A DNA stretch of 23,709 nucleotides from a virus: positions 1-23,709 of the IMG/VR virus record IMGVR_UViG_3300009436_000114; one strand, given 5' to 3'. Positions 6,408-14,111 of this stretch are shown piece after piece (the stretch's first letter is position 1; each line of letters starts with the position of its first letter). The position numbers and the translations under genes are program-made. The notes beneath the pieces are model-generated. The model saw only the letters and a list, made by a program, of their open reading frames with translations, had not been told where the DNA came from and ran no database searches.

Positions 6408-8267
6408 ATGGCAACTAATTTAAATGTAACCGAACTAGATTTTGATCAAATCAAAGTCAATTTAAAAAACTTTATGAAATCTCAGTCGCAGTTTAAAGAC
6501 TATGATTTTGAAGGTTCAGGTTTAAGTGTATTAATGGATGTTCTTGCATATAATACACATTATAATGCTATGCTAGCACACTTTGCTCTTAATGAATCAT
6601 TCTTAGATTCTGCGCAAATACGAGGTAATGTCGTATCACGTGCAGGCTTATTAGGTTATATACCACGATCGGTCTTAGCACCTAGAGCTAAAATTAATTT
6701 AGTTATCGATGCAAGTAATGCACAAAATGCTAACCTTCCTACATCATTAGTATTAGAACGTGGTACTAAATTTTCTACTTCAGTTGATAATGTAACATAC
6801 ACATATTCTACACTTAATTCACGAACTGCTATTGTCGATTCGAATCAGAAGTTTACTTTTAGCGATGTTGAAATTGCACAAGGTGTTATTCGTTCATTGT
6901 CATACAGAGTTGATAATGATATTGAGAACCAAAAGTTTCAAATATCAGATACTGATGCAGACACCTCTACTCTTAGAGTACGTGTTCAGGCTAACCAAGA
7001 GTCACAATCATTTGATGCATATACTCAGTTTTCGACATTACAAGAAGTTGGTCCATCGAGCCAAGTATATCATTTACAAGAAAGCTCTAGTGGTTTTTAT
7101 CAGATATTTTTTGGTGATGGTATTATTGGTAAAAAGCCTTCTAACAACGAAGTTATAACATTAGATTATCTTATAACTGAAGGAGCTGCAGCAAATGGTG
7201 CATCAGAATTTCAGTTAATATCGGGTTTTAATATTAGTGATATGACCGAATATGAAACAATCGTTACAGGAGTGAGTGCTTCTTCCGGTGGTACTGCACC
7301 AGAAACAACTGAGTCGATTAGGTTTAATGCACCTATTACTTTCCAAGCACAGGATAGAGCTGTAACTTCTCAAGATTATGGTGCTATCATTCAGCGTAAC
7401 TTTGCAAATATTGAGAGTATCTCTACTTGGGGTGGAGAAGATCAAGTTATTCCTGATTTTGGAAAAGCCTATATAAGTGTCAAGCCTCTGATTGGTGTAG
7501 CACTTACAGATAACGAAAAAATTGAAGTTAAAAGTATACTTGCACAAAAGAACATTGTATCAGTTACTCCGGAAATTGTAGATCCAGAATTTACAGATGT
7601 CGAATTAGATATATTGTTTAAATATAATCCAGCATTAACAAGTCGTTCAAAGGAATCGATTGAATCATTAGTTAAAGATACAGTCTTAGATTATAACTTT
7701 AATCAGTTAAACAAGTTTGATGGTGTGTTTAGACACTCAGAATTATTAGGTCTTATCGATAATTCCGATCCTGCTATTACTAGTTCAACGATTCGACCTC
7801 ATATGTTTAAAACTATTACTCCTTCTGTTATAAGATCGAATAATAATTTTACTCTTACTTTTGTTGGAAACTTTTTTATTGAAGGAAATACTAGCTATAA
7901 TATCAGTAGTAATGAGATCTCTATCGGAGGAGTTTCTCATAGGTTTGGTGATTACGCTATTGAAAATAGCAGGAATCGTACTATTATGATTTATAAAGTC
8001 GTCGATGGTGTTGATACAATCGTTGAGCCTAATGTTGGTTTAATTAATGCTGCGACAGGTGTAGTAACATTAAATAATTTTGCTCCTGATAATTCTAATA
8101 TAATTCGAATTACTCTTATTCCAAATTCTTTAGATCTTGCACCAAAACGAAATCAGATCATTAATATTGAATCTTCACGTATCTTCGTAACAGGTTCTAT
8201 TGATAATATCGCATTCTCTGGCCCATCGGGTGCTATTGATTATACAACAACATCAAGGTTCAGATAA
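6408..8267 (+). CDS. 6: Baseplate wedge subunit gp6
   Basis: 619 residues; T4 gp6 has 660. gp6 dimers form the inner ring that links wedges and changes shape on sheath contraction; it belongs to the baseplate J/gp6 family. The N-terminal part has LDFDQIKVNLKNFMKSQSQF and then a conserved region VLAYNTHYNAMLAHFALNES with LGYIPRSVLAPRA (about 45-95). The J-like core (about 290-345) has APETTESIRFNAP, RAVTSQDYGAII and FANIESISTWGGED. It is followed by a ferredoxin-like part with PEIVDPEFTDVELDILFKYN. The C-terminal 180 residues are beta-rich. Its place between gp25 and the gp7-position gene matches the T4 order. The ribosome site is weak (AAGG about 10 bases upstream). Confidence 0.92.
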   Translation: MATNLNVTELDFDQIKVNLKNFMKSQSQFKDYDFEGSGLSVLMDVLAYNTHYNAMLAHFALNESFLDSAQIRGNVVSRAGLLGYIPRSVLAPRAKINLVIDASNAQNANLPTSLVLERGTKFSTSVDNVTYTYSTLNSRTAIVDSNQKFTFSDVEIAQGVIRSLSYRVDNDIENQKFQISDTDADTSTLRVRVQANQESQSFDAYTQFSTLQEVGPSSQVYHLQESSSGFYQIFFGDGIIGKKPSNNEVITLDYLITEGAAANGASEFQLISGFNISDMTEYETIVTGVSASSGGTAPETTESIRFNAPITFQAQDRAVTSQDYGAIIQRNFANIESISTWGGEDQVIPDFGKAYISVKPLIGVALTDNEKIEVKSILAQKNIVSVTPEIVDPEFTDVELDILFKYNPALTSRSKESIESLVKDTVLDYNFNQLNKFDGVFRHSELLGLIDNSDPAITSSTIRPHMFKTITPSVIRSNNNFTLTFVGNFFIEGNTSYNISSNEISIGGVSHRFGDYAIENSRNRTIMIYKVVDGVDTIVEPNVGLINAATGVVTLNNFAPDNSNIIRITLIPNSLDLAPKRNQIINIESSRIFVTGSIDNIAFSGPSGAIDYTTTSRFR

Positions 8268-8270
8268 TAT

Positions 8271-11200
8271 ATGGCAACTAAAAGTATAAAAAATCTAAAT
8301 TCGTTTTCTACTGGCTATTTAGAAAAAATAACAACAAAAGTTAATTTTGATACTACAATGCGTGGAGAAATTGCAGCCGCTATTGTTAACGATAATACTA
8401 TAGTTTTAAAAGAGGAAGCAGTTTCTCTATCGAGTACTGAATCGGTTTTCGAAACAACTGCTATTATTGATATACATATTGGTCAAGTGTTATCAGGAGC
8501 TGGAATAACTGGTGCACCAAAAATTAGTGCAATTAGTACAGATGGTCTTACGATTACAATCGATCAGCCTCAAACCATTGCAGCTAATACTATTATAACG
8601 TTTAATGATTCAAACTCTGGATTAGAACAATATGATTTAAGTGGATCAACTAAATCAAGATCTAAAGAAGATATACGTCTATCAGAAATTATTCCTTCGG
8701 AAATATTAAACTATTCAGAAGATGGAAATGATTCTGGTGGTATACGTAAGTTGCTTGAATCATATTATCAGTTTATGAACCTAGAGGAATTCTTATACAA
8801 AGATGAAGTTACTTTAGAAGATGTAGTAATCGATCAAACAGCGACATTCAGAATTCTAGATCCAGAAATAAAGAACAATAAATTCTTCGTAGGGGATCTA
8901 GTAAAAAACGCTAGGTTTTTTGATGAAGATGATGTTGAATTAAATGTTGGTACTGGAACAACTACAGCAATACCTTCTTTAGTTGACATTACATTAGCTG
9001 GCACGGCAGTATTAGTTATTGGTACAACATATACTATTACAAGTTTAGGTACTCAATCAGCTTCAGATATAAAGACTGATATTGATTTAATTATTGGTGA
9101 AGACTATGTTGAAACTGCGTATGACTTAGGATTTACATTCGTTGCAACAAATACCGGTATTGCAATAAGTGCTGGTGATATTGTTGTACAAGAGATGATC
9201 TCTCCTACTATTTCAATTGATATTAATGTTAGTGATATTTTGATCACTAATGGTAATAATTTGCCAGGACAGTTAGCTGATGATATCAATATTGGTAAAA
9301 CTGCAATTATTCGAAATCTTCCATCACGATTAAACAATAAAAAAATAAAAATGGTTACGCTTCTACAATATTACGTAGAAGGCAATCCCTCGTATCGTTT
9401 AAATACAATTGAAGATTCTTTAAATATAAACCTTGCGGATGAAGAATTCTTAGATCAGATGCAAAAAGAAATAGCTCCAGCTATCTCTAAGGACTTAAAC
9501 GTTGATAAGCGTGCACTATATCAAAAGATCGTAGATTTTTATAGAATTAGAGGATCAAATGATTCTATTAATACATTCTTTAAACTCTTTTTTGGTGATG
9601 AAGAAATTGAAGTTGAATTTCCATGGAATAATACATTAAAACCTTCTGAAGGAAAATGGGATACAACTTCAACTCGATTAGATAATTACAATGTAACAAA
9701 TACTATTAATGGAAGTGGTGGTAGTGCTGGTGACTGTTTCGGTCGGTCGATCGATGTAGATGGTGATACGATGATTGTTGGTGCACCATTCGAGGATACT
9801 GGTGCAAGTAATAACGGTAAGGCTTATGTATATACTACAACAGTTGGTAACACTTGGGTCGAACAAAAAGCCTTTGGTCCAAACGCCACTGCAGCAGTTA
9901 ATAACAGATTTGGTATAGCAACTAGAGTATCAAAGGATGTTGCTGCAATCTCTTGCTTATCGCCATCAAAAGCCACTAGCTTTGTTGAAGTGTGGGAAAG
10001 ATACGTTAAAAATGATGGTACACTTGATTGGGCCTTTATATCAAAATTAGAGAAAAATATTGGTGCTGATGATCAATCAGACTTTGGTCGACAGCTCGAA
10101 TTATACCATGATGCTAGTGGTGCAGCTTATATGGCTGTCGGCGCACCTGATGAAGCGAATAGCGAAACGGTATCAGGTAATACTTTACCGACAGGATCAG
10201 TATACATTTATAAGCAAACTGGATCTACTTGGCAATTACAACAAAAGCTACAAGCATCTCCAGTTATGTTTCCAAGTGGAGTTACAAGCAACTCAAGCAA
10301 ATTTGGCGGCCCTTGGGCTGGAGGAAAAACATTTGCTTTCTTAGATGAATACTTAGCAGTTGGATTTTCGTATTATGGTAATAACATATCAAAGTCTGGT
10401 GCAGTAGCATTATATAAAAAGCAAAGTGATGGCCAGTATGCTTTAGAAAAATTCATACTGCCGGAACAAGAAACTTTAGATCAATACTATGGTCATGCAG
10501 TTGATCTAACACGATCATCAATAAATGATGATATCGTACTGGCCGTGAGCAAGCTAAAGGGTTCATCTATTAGTGCAGAAGTTTGTTTATATAGAAGATC
10601 TGAATCTTTGGATAATCAAATTGATTGGATTAAAACAAATAATTTTACTCCGCCTACAGTAGCCAATCGAAATTCCGGACTGTATGGTTCCTTCTTGCAA
10701 ATCAACGATGATAATTTAATTATTTCAGATCCAGGTGTTGTGACAGCATCAGGTCAAATTGGTTTAATTTATCAGTATGAAAGAGTTGATGGTTTTTGGA
10801 ACGATAGACCTTCTGCAACAAACAAATCAGCATCATCTAATGTCGAAGATAAATTTGGTGAAACGTTTGCATTATCTAAGGATGATAAGTATTATCTAGT
10901 AGTTGGTCAACCTGATGTACTCGATGGGTCAGGTTCGAACAATGGTAAAGTTATAACTTTAAATAAGCCTCTACAAGATGGATCATACCTAGATCAAAAG
11001 GGTCACCTATCGGCTAATCAAAAAATACAAGATTCAGATTTTTATCAAAAATTCTCATACGTAATCAAAGCTCCAAGAAATATTTCTCAGTGGAAAGACA
11101 TTTATAACAAGTTAGTACACCCTGCAGGATTTAAATTCTTTGGTGAGATTCTAATTATTACTAAGTTAGTTCGTGATATATTAGGTGATAACCGTCGTGA

Positions 11201-12380
11201 AGTAACAGTAAATAACTTACCAATTACTGCATATAGTGCATCACCAGCGTTTCGAAAAACATTTTCTTCAATGCCAGGAATTCAGCCAGGATATATCGGT
11301 ATAGAAGACATTGGTTTATTGATTGAAGCAATTGCTTCTTTATTCGGTCCAGTTGGTATTGCCGTACCAAATAAAGATGCCAAGTTTGCAATAACCTCTG
11401 TTGATGATGATGGCACAATCACTGGTATATCTATTGCTGATGCAGGATCTGGTTATGATACGGCTGCTAATAATCCTCCAACGATCTCATTTACTGGAGG
11501 TGATTCAAATGCTGCAGCGACATGTACTGTAAATTCAAGAGGTGAAATCAATACTATAACAATCACTAATGGTGGTGAAGATTACAATATAACAACTGCT
11601 ACGATTGCTGTACAAACACTAGCACAGGCTGGAAATTCAGGAGCAGCTACTGCAATTGGTGCTGCTAATTCTACGTCGTTAGGATTAATATTCTCATCAT
11701 TTGGAACAAAGAAATACACAACGTTACCTGAGATTCTCATTGGAGCTCCTAACTCAAGAGATGCTCAAAATAATTTATCACCAACAAATGTTCAAGCAGC
11801 GGCCAACTTTACATATACAAGTATAACTGCCGGAAGCTTCGTTGTTGGCAATGAATATAGAATCACCGCAGCAGGTAATACCAATTGGTCATCGATTGGT
11901 GCACCTAATAGTACGGTTGGTACAATTTTCAATGCAACAGGTGTAGGATCTGGTAATGGTACTGCTACAGATATGCGTATTGCTGGATATATCATAACTG
12001 CACCTGGTCTTGGCTATATAAATAATCCTAGAGTAACAATTACGAGTAATCCTAATAAAGAAAAACGGGTTCCTCTGAGGATGCATAAGAAAATTATTCC
12101 ATCAAATGTTCTTGATAATACTGTTGTCGCAAATTCGAATTTACATATGACAAGAACACAAGAAAAGAATAATTATTTTTTCCGTAAGCAATATGGACAA
12201 AATCCGTTTTTACATGGACCTAAGAAGTTTAATGGTAATTATAACCTTAGAGATTTTAGTGACATTCAAATACAAAATATGCAAGGATTCACCAGTAACA
12301 CTGTTCCAACTAATATAAATAAACATAACATTCAAACAACAATAGATACTGATATAACAAATTCGACTCAGCCAATTTAG
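8271..12380 (+). CDS. 7: gp7-position baseplate wedge protein with an inserted seven-blade FG-GAP propeller
   Basis: 1369 residues, in the T4 slot of gp7 (1032 residues), the wedge initiator binding gp10, gp8 and gp6. The core resembles, as I recall, the marine-myovirus protein of this slot: LLESYYQFMNLEEFLYKDEV (about 160-180), NPSYRLNTIEDSLNINLADE and a helical segment ending FYRIRGSNDSINTFFKLFFG (about 375-445). It resumes at YLDQKGHLSANQKIQDSDF (about 906-924), KLVHPAGFKFFGEILIITK and MPGIQPGYIGIEDIGLLIEA. Inserts interrupt this core: a small beta module at 68-112, another near 243-310, a seven-blade FG-GAP propeller at about 470-900, Gly-Ser-Gly-Tyr repeats (about 1040-1130) and an IGA module at 1184-1234. 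The polar C-terminal 120 residues hold MHKKIIPSNV and NFF/RKQYGQNPFLHGPKKF-type sequence. The equivalence to T4 gp7 is by position; direct similarity is not obvious. Confidence 0.7.
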   Translation: MATKSIKNLNSFSTGYLEKITTKVNFDTTMRGEIAAAIVNDNTIVLKEEAVSLSSTESVFETTAIIDIHIGQVLSGAGITGAPKISAISTDGLTITIDQPQTIAANTIITFNDSNSGLEQYDLSGSTKSRSKEDIRLSEIIPSEILNYSEDGNDSGGIRKLLESYYQFMNLEEFLYKDEVTLEDVVIDQTATFRILDPEIKNNKFFVGDLVKNARFFDEDDVELNVGTGTTTAIPSLVDITLAGTAVLVIGTTYTITSLGTQSASDIKTDIDLIIGEDYVETAYDLGFTFVATNTGIAISAGDIVVQEMISPTISIDINVSDILITNGNNLPGQLADDINIGKTAIIRNLPSRLNNKKIKMVTLLQYYVEGNPSYRLNTIEDSLNINLADEEFLDQMQKEIAPAISKDLNVDKRALYQKIVDFYRIRGSNDSINTFFKLFFGDEEIEVEFPWNNTLKPSEGKWDTTSTRLDNYNVTNTINGSGGSAGDCFGRSIDVDGDTMIVGAPFEDTGASNNGKAYVYTTTVGNTWVEQKAFGPNATAAVNNRFGIATRVSKDVAAISCLSPSKATSFVEVWERYVKNDGTLDWAFISKLEKNIGADDQSDFGRQLELYHDASGAAYMAVGAPDEANSETVSGNTLPTGSVYIYKQTGSTWQLQQKLQASPVMFPSGVTSNSSKFGGPWAGGKTFAFLDEYLAVGFSYYGNNISKSGAVALYKKQSDGQYALEKFILPEQETLDQYYGHAVDLTRSSINDDIVLAVSKLKGSSISAEVCLYRRSESLDNQIDWIKTNNFTPPTVANRNSGLYGSFLQINDDNLIISDPGVVTASGQIGLIYQYERVDGFWNDRPSATNKSASSNVEDKFGETFALSKDDKYYLVVGQPDVLDGSGSNNGKVITLNKPLQDGSYLDQKGHLSANQKIQDSDFYQKFSYVIKAPRNISQWKDIYNKLVHPAGFKFFGEILIITKLVRDILGDNRREVTVNNLPITAYSASPAFRKTFSSMPGIQPGYIGIEDIGLLIEAIASLFGPVGIAVPNKDAKFAITSVDDDGTITGISIADAGSGYDTAANNPPTISFTGGDSNAAATCTVNSRGEINTITITNGGEDYNITTATIAVQTLAQAGNSGAATAIGAANSTSLGLIFSSFGTKKYTTLPEILIGAPNSRDAQNNLSPTNVQAAANFTYTSITAGSFVVGNEYRITAAGNTNWSSIGAPNSTVGTIFNATGVGSGNGTATDMRIAGYIITAPGLGYINNPRVTITSNPNKEKRVPLRMHKKIIPSNVLDNTVVANSNLHMTRTQEKNNYFFRKQYGQNPFLHGPKKFNGNYNLRDFSDIQIQNMQGFTSNTVPTNINKHNIQTTIDTDITNSTQPI
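8472..8606 (+). repeat. Shared small beta module, copy 1 (gp7-position protein residues 68-112)
   Basis: Pattern: I-x-I-G-Q-V-L-S-G-A-G-I, then P-K-I-S-A-I, then LTITIDQPQTI, ending N-T-I-I-T-F. The same order of motifs recurs in the next three large genes (13015-13176, 16557-16724, 22389-22526). Confidence 0.6.
9678..10970 (+). repeat. Seven FG-GAP repeats forming an integrin-alpha-like beta-propeller insert
   Basis: Residues about 470-900 of the gp7-position protein. Repeat cores start at residues 490 (FGRSIDVDGDTMIVGAP), 547 (FGIATRVSKDVAAISC), 605 (FGRQLEL, then YMAVGAP), 678 (FGGPWAGG, then YLAVGF), 740 (YGHAVDL, then IVLAVS), 805 (YGSFLQINDDNLIISDP) and 862 (FGETFALSKDDKYYLVVGQP). Spacing is 57-73 residues, and most cores are followed by a G-K/S-V/A-Y-V/I-Y strand. 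Seven repeats of about 60 residues is the number for a closed FG-GAP propeller. It sits between EGKWD (460-464) and GSYLDQKGHLS (about 904-914), a loop of the conserved core. Except for the DVDGD in repeat 1, the calcium-binding DxNxDG loops of integrins are mostly missing. Confidence 0.85.
11820..11972 (+). repeat. Small 'Y-x-I-x-x-x-G-x-T-x-W-x-x-I-G-A' beta module
   Basis: Residues 1184-1234 of the gp7-position protein: SITAGSFVVGNEYRITAAG, then NTNWSSIGAPNSTVGTIFNA and TGVGSGNGTA. A degenerate relative seems present at about residues 243-310 (VIGTTYTITSLGT and GFTFVATNTGI). From memory, units of this form are common in marine phage structural proteins. Function unknown. Confidence 0.55.
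12017..12024 (+). promoter_or_regulatory. TATAAATA inside the gp7-position gene (weak promoter candidate)
   Basis: Exact late box about 390 bases upstream of gp8, inside codons for Gly-Tyr-Ile-Asn-Asn-Pro. The coding constraint and AT-rich background make a chance match likely. A second box nearer gp8 (12314-12321) is the better candidate. Confidence 0.2.
12314..12321 (+). promoter_or_regulatory. Putative T4-type late promoter before gp8 (TATAAATA)
   Basis: Exact late box in the last 25 codons of the gp7-position gene, 96 bases before the gp8 ATG. The predicted start near 12327 would give a leader of about 90 bases. gp8 also has the longest gap before it in the plus-strand train (37 bases) and a clear AGGA, which fits a new transcription unit. 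It lies in a weakly constrained polar coding stretch. Confidence 0.4.
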
Positions 12381-12417
12381 TGCTAGCGAATATTCATCAA
12401 ATATATAGGATAAAATC

Positions 12418-14097
12418 ATGGCTGCAATCGTCTCATCAAATTTTCGTTCACTGAATGCACAAAATTTTAAAGAGGATGTTACATCACCTGGAAGTAACGT
12501 ATACTTAGGATTAGGAAAACCAAGTGCATGGAGTAATACTCTTACTAGTACAGTCGATGGCACTCCTGCTATTCCAACTGATACCATTGATGGTGTTAAC
12601 CAAGCTAGAGCAAACCTACTAGGTCTTAAGATAATTTCTAATAGTGATATATCACACGTTTGTCCTCGTTATAACTGGGCTGCACAGGAAACGTTTGTAG
12701 CTTGGGATTCGAACGATGTTGATATTTTCGAACGAGCATTCTATTGTCTTACTCCAGATTTTAAAGTTTATAAATGTTTATTTTCTCCTGGTACTGCCGT
12801 TTCTGATGTTCCAACAAAAACACAAACCGATCCATTTAAAACTGTTGATAATTATGTGTGGAAATACATGTATACTATCTTAGCTGCAGATTCGGAAAGA
12901 TTCTTAACTACTTCATATATGCCAGTTAAAAATTTACCTGAAAAGGTTCAAGTAACTGTACCATCTACTACAAGTGCAGCAACTACTATTTTTATATCAG
13001 AAGAAAATCCAGATCTATTGGTAGGAATGCAAGCATTAACAACTGATGCCTATCATGAAAATAATACCAATATTACATTAACTGGATCACCTAAAATTAC
13101 AGCAATTGATGGTACTAAAATAACTCTTTCTAGCAATATTGCTACAGCTACGACGAATGTTGTTGTTACTTTTAGTGATTTTGAAACAACAAACGTTTTA
13201 TACCCACAGCAGCAAGTGCAAAAAGCTTCAAGGGCTTCAGCTACTGCTGGTGGTATTGAAAGAATAGTTATTGGATCTGATTTAAAAGGTTCAACCGCAT
13301 CTTTCGGCAGTGGCTACACAAGCAGCCCAACTATTACTATTGCTGGCGACGGTACTGGAGCTACTTTTTCATCGACGATTACTCTTAACAGTGATGCAGT
13401 CTCAAATTTATCATACTATGTTAGAGATGATAGTGGTGTTGCTGGTGTTAATTATACTGTAGCTAACGTAAATGTTGTTGGTGGTGGTGGTAGTGGTGCG
13501 GTTGCTCGAGCTGTAATTGCGCCAGGTGCAGGGCATGGTACGAATCCTGTACAAGAACTTGGTGGTTTTTATATCGCAATTAATGCACAAATAAGTGGTG
13601 CTACTGATTCGGCCGATATCGTTAATACTCAGGATTTTCGTCAAATTTTATTACTTAAGAATCCATTAAGTAGTACAGGCCTTAAATTAGACTCTACAAC
13701 ATTGAATGGTACACCATACTTAAAAGCGTCAACTGGCTCAAGTGGCGGTTTAGATCTGCTTAATACCGCAGCGTTGACAGGAGATCCTATTATTACAGGG
13801 GCAGGTGGAGCTAAAGCTTATGTTGTTGCAGTTGATACTCAGAATGAATATATATACTATCATCAAAATGCAAATACTGGATATGGTACATTCGTAGCAA
13901 GTGAAGCTATAACAGCAGATGTTGGTACTACTGCTATCGACCTATCAGGCAATGCAATTGCCTTACTTGGTTCATCATTTAATATTGATGCAGAGTTTGA
14001 TACTGGTTCTGGTGAGATCTTATTCCTAGAAAACAGAGATCCAATTCAACGAAGTAGTTCACAGATTGAAGACGTTAAATTAATTATAGAATTTTAA
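12418..14097 (+). CDS. 8: Baseplate wedge subunit gp8, expanded by beta modules
   Basis: 559 residues; T4 gp8 has 334. gp8 dimers sit on the outer wedge and bind gp7 and gp10. Family pattern: IVSSNFRSLNAQNF start, VYLGLGKPSAWSN (T4 IFITFGRSEPWSS), VCPRYNWA, YKCLFSPG, and NYVWKYMYTI (T4 GYVWEYLFEI) at about 145-155. The C-terminal part has DFRQILLLKNPLSSTGLKLD (about 407-426) and ends FLENRDPIQRSSSQIEDVKL with terminal IIEF, matching the T4 ending MENRPPI...ILFTF. Residues about 180-400 hold inserted modules: the shared beta module (200-253) and a Gly-Ser-Gly-Tyr repeat (FGSGY at 296-300, then a GGGGSGAVARAVI stretch). AGGA at 12407-12410 lies seven bases before the ATG. Confidence 0.9.
   Translation: MAAIVSSNFRSLNAQNFKEDVTSPGSNVYLGLGKPSAWSNTLTSTVDGTPAIPTDTIDGVNQARANLLGLKIISNSDISHVCPRYNWAAQETFVAWDSNDVDIFERAFYCLTPDFKVYKCLFSPGTAVSDVPTKTQTDPFKTVDNYVWKYMYTILAADSERFLTTSYMPVKNLPEKVQVTVPSTTSAATTIFISEENPDLLVGMQALTTDAYHENNTNITLTGSPKITAIDGTKITLSSNIATATTNVVVTFSDFETTNVLYPQQQVQKASRASATAGGIERIVIGSDLKGSTASFGSGYTSSPTITIAGDGTGATFSSTITLNSDAVSNLSYYVRDDSGVAGVNYTVANVNVVGGGGSGAVARAVIAPGAGHGTNPVQELGGFYIAINAQISGATDSADIVNTQDFRQILLLKNPLSSTGLKLDSTTLNGTPYLKASTGSSGGLDLLNTAALTGDPIITGAGGAKAYVVAVDTQNEYIYYHQNANTGYGTFVASEAITADVGTTAIDLSGNAIALLGSSFNIDAEFDTGSGEILFLENRDPIQRSSSQIEDVKLIIEF
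13015..13176 (+). repeat. Shared small beta module, copy 2 (gp8 residues 200-253)
   Basis: LLVGMQAL, then a short loop, LTGSPKITAIDGTKITLSS, and closing V-V-V-T-F-S. Same motif order as copies at 8472, 16557 and 22389. Confidence 0.6.
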
Positions 14098-14111
14098 AAG
14101 AGAAATAAAAT

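Noticed and set aside
10060-10344. 94-codon plus-strand open frame inside the FG-GAP region
   Set aside because: Lies wholly within the propeller coding sequence in another frame, with no ribosome site or recognisable protein pattern.
12210-12587. 125-codon minus-strand open frame across the gp7-position/gp8 junction
   Set aside because: Antisense to two well-supported genes, with no family pattern; a by-product of codon composition.
12769-12776. TATAAATG in gp8
   Set aside because: Inside the conserved gp8 coding region with no gene start nearby.
13480-13500. GGT-rich tract resembling a microsatellite
   Set aside because: It encodes the Gly run of a Gly-rich beta module, and copies vary (GGT/AGT), so it is coding composition, not a slippage array.
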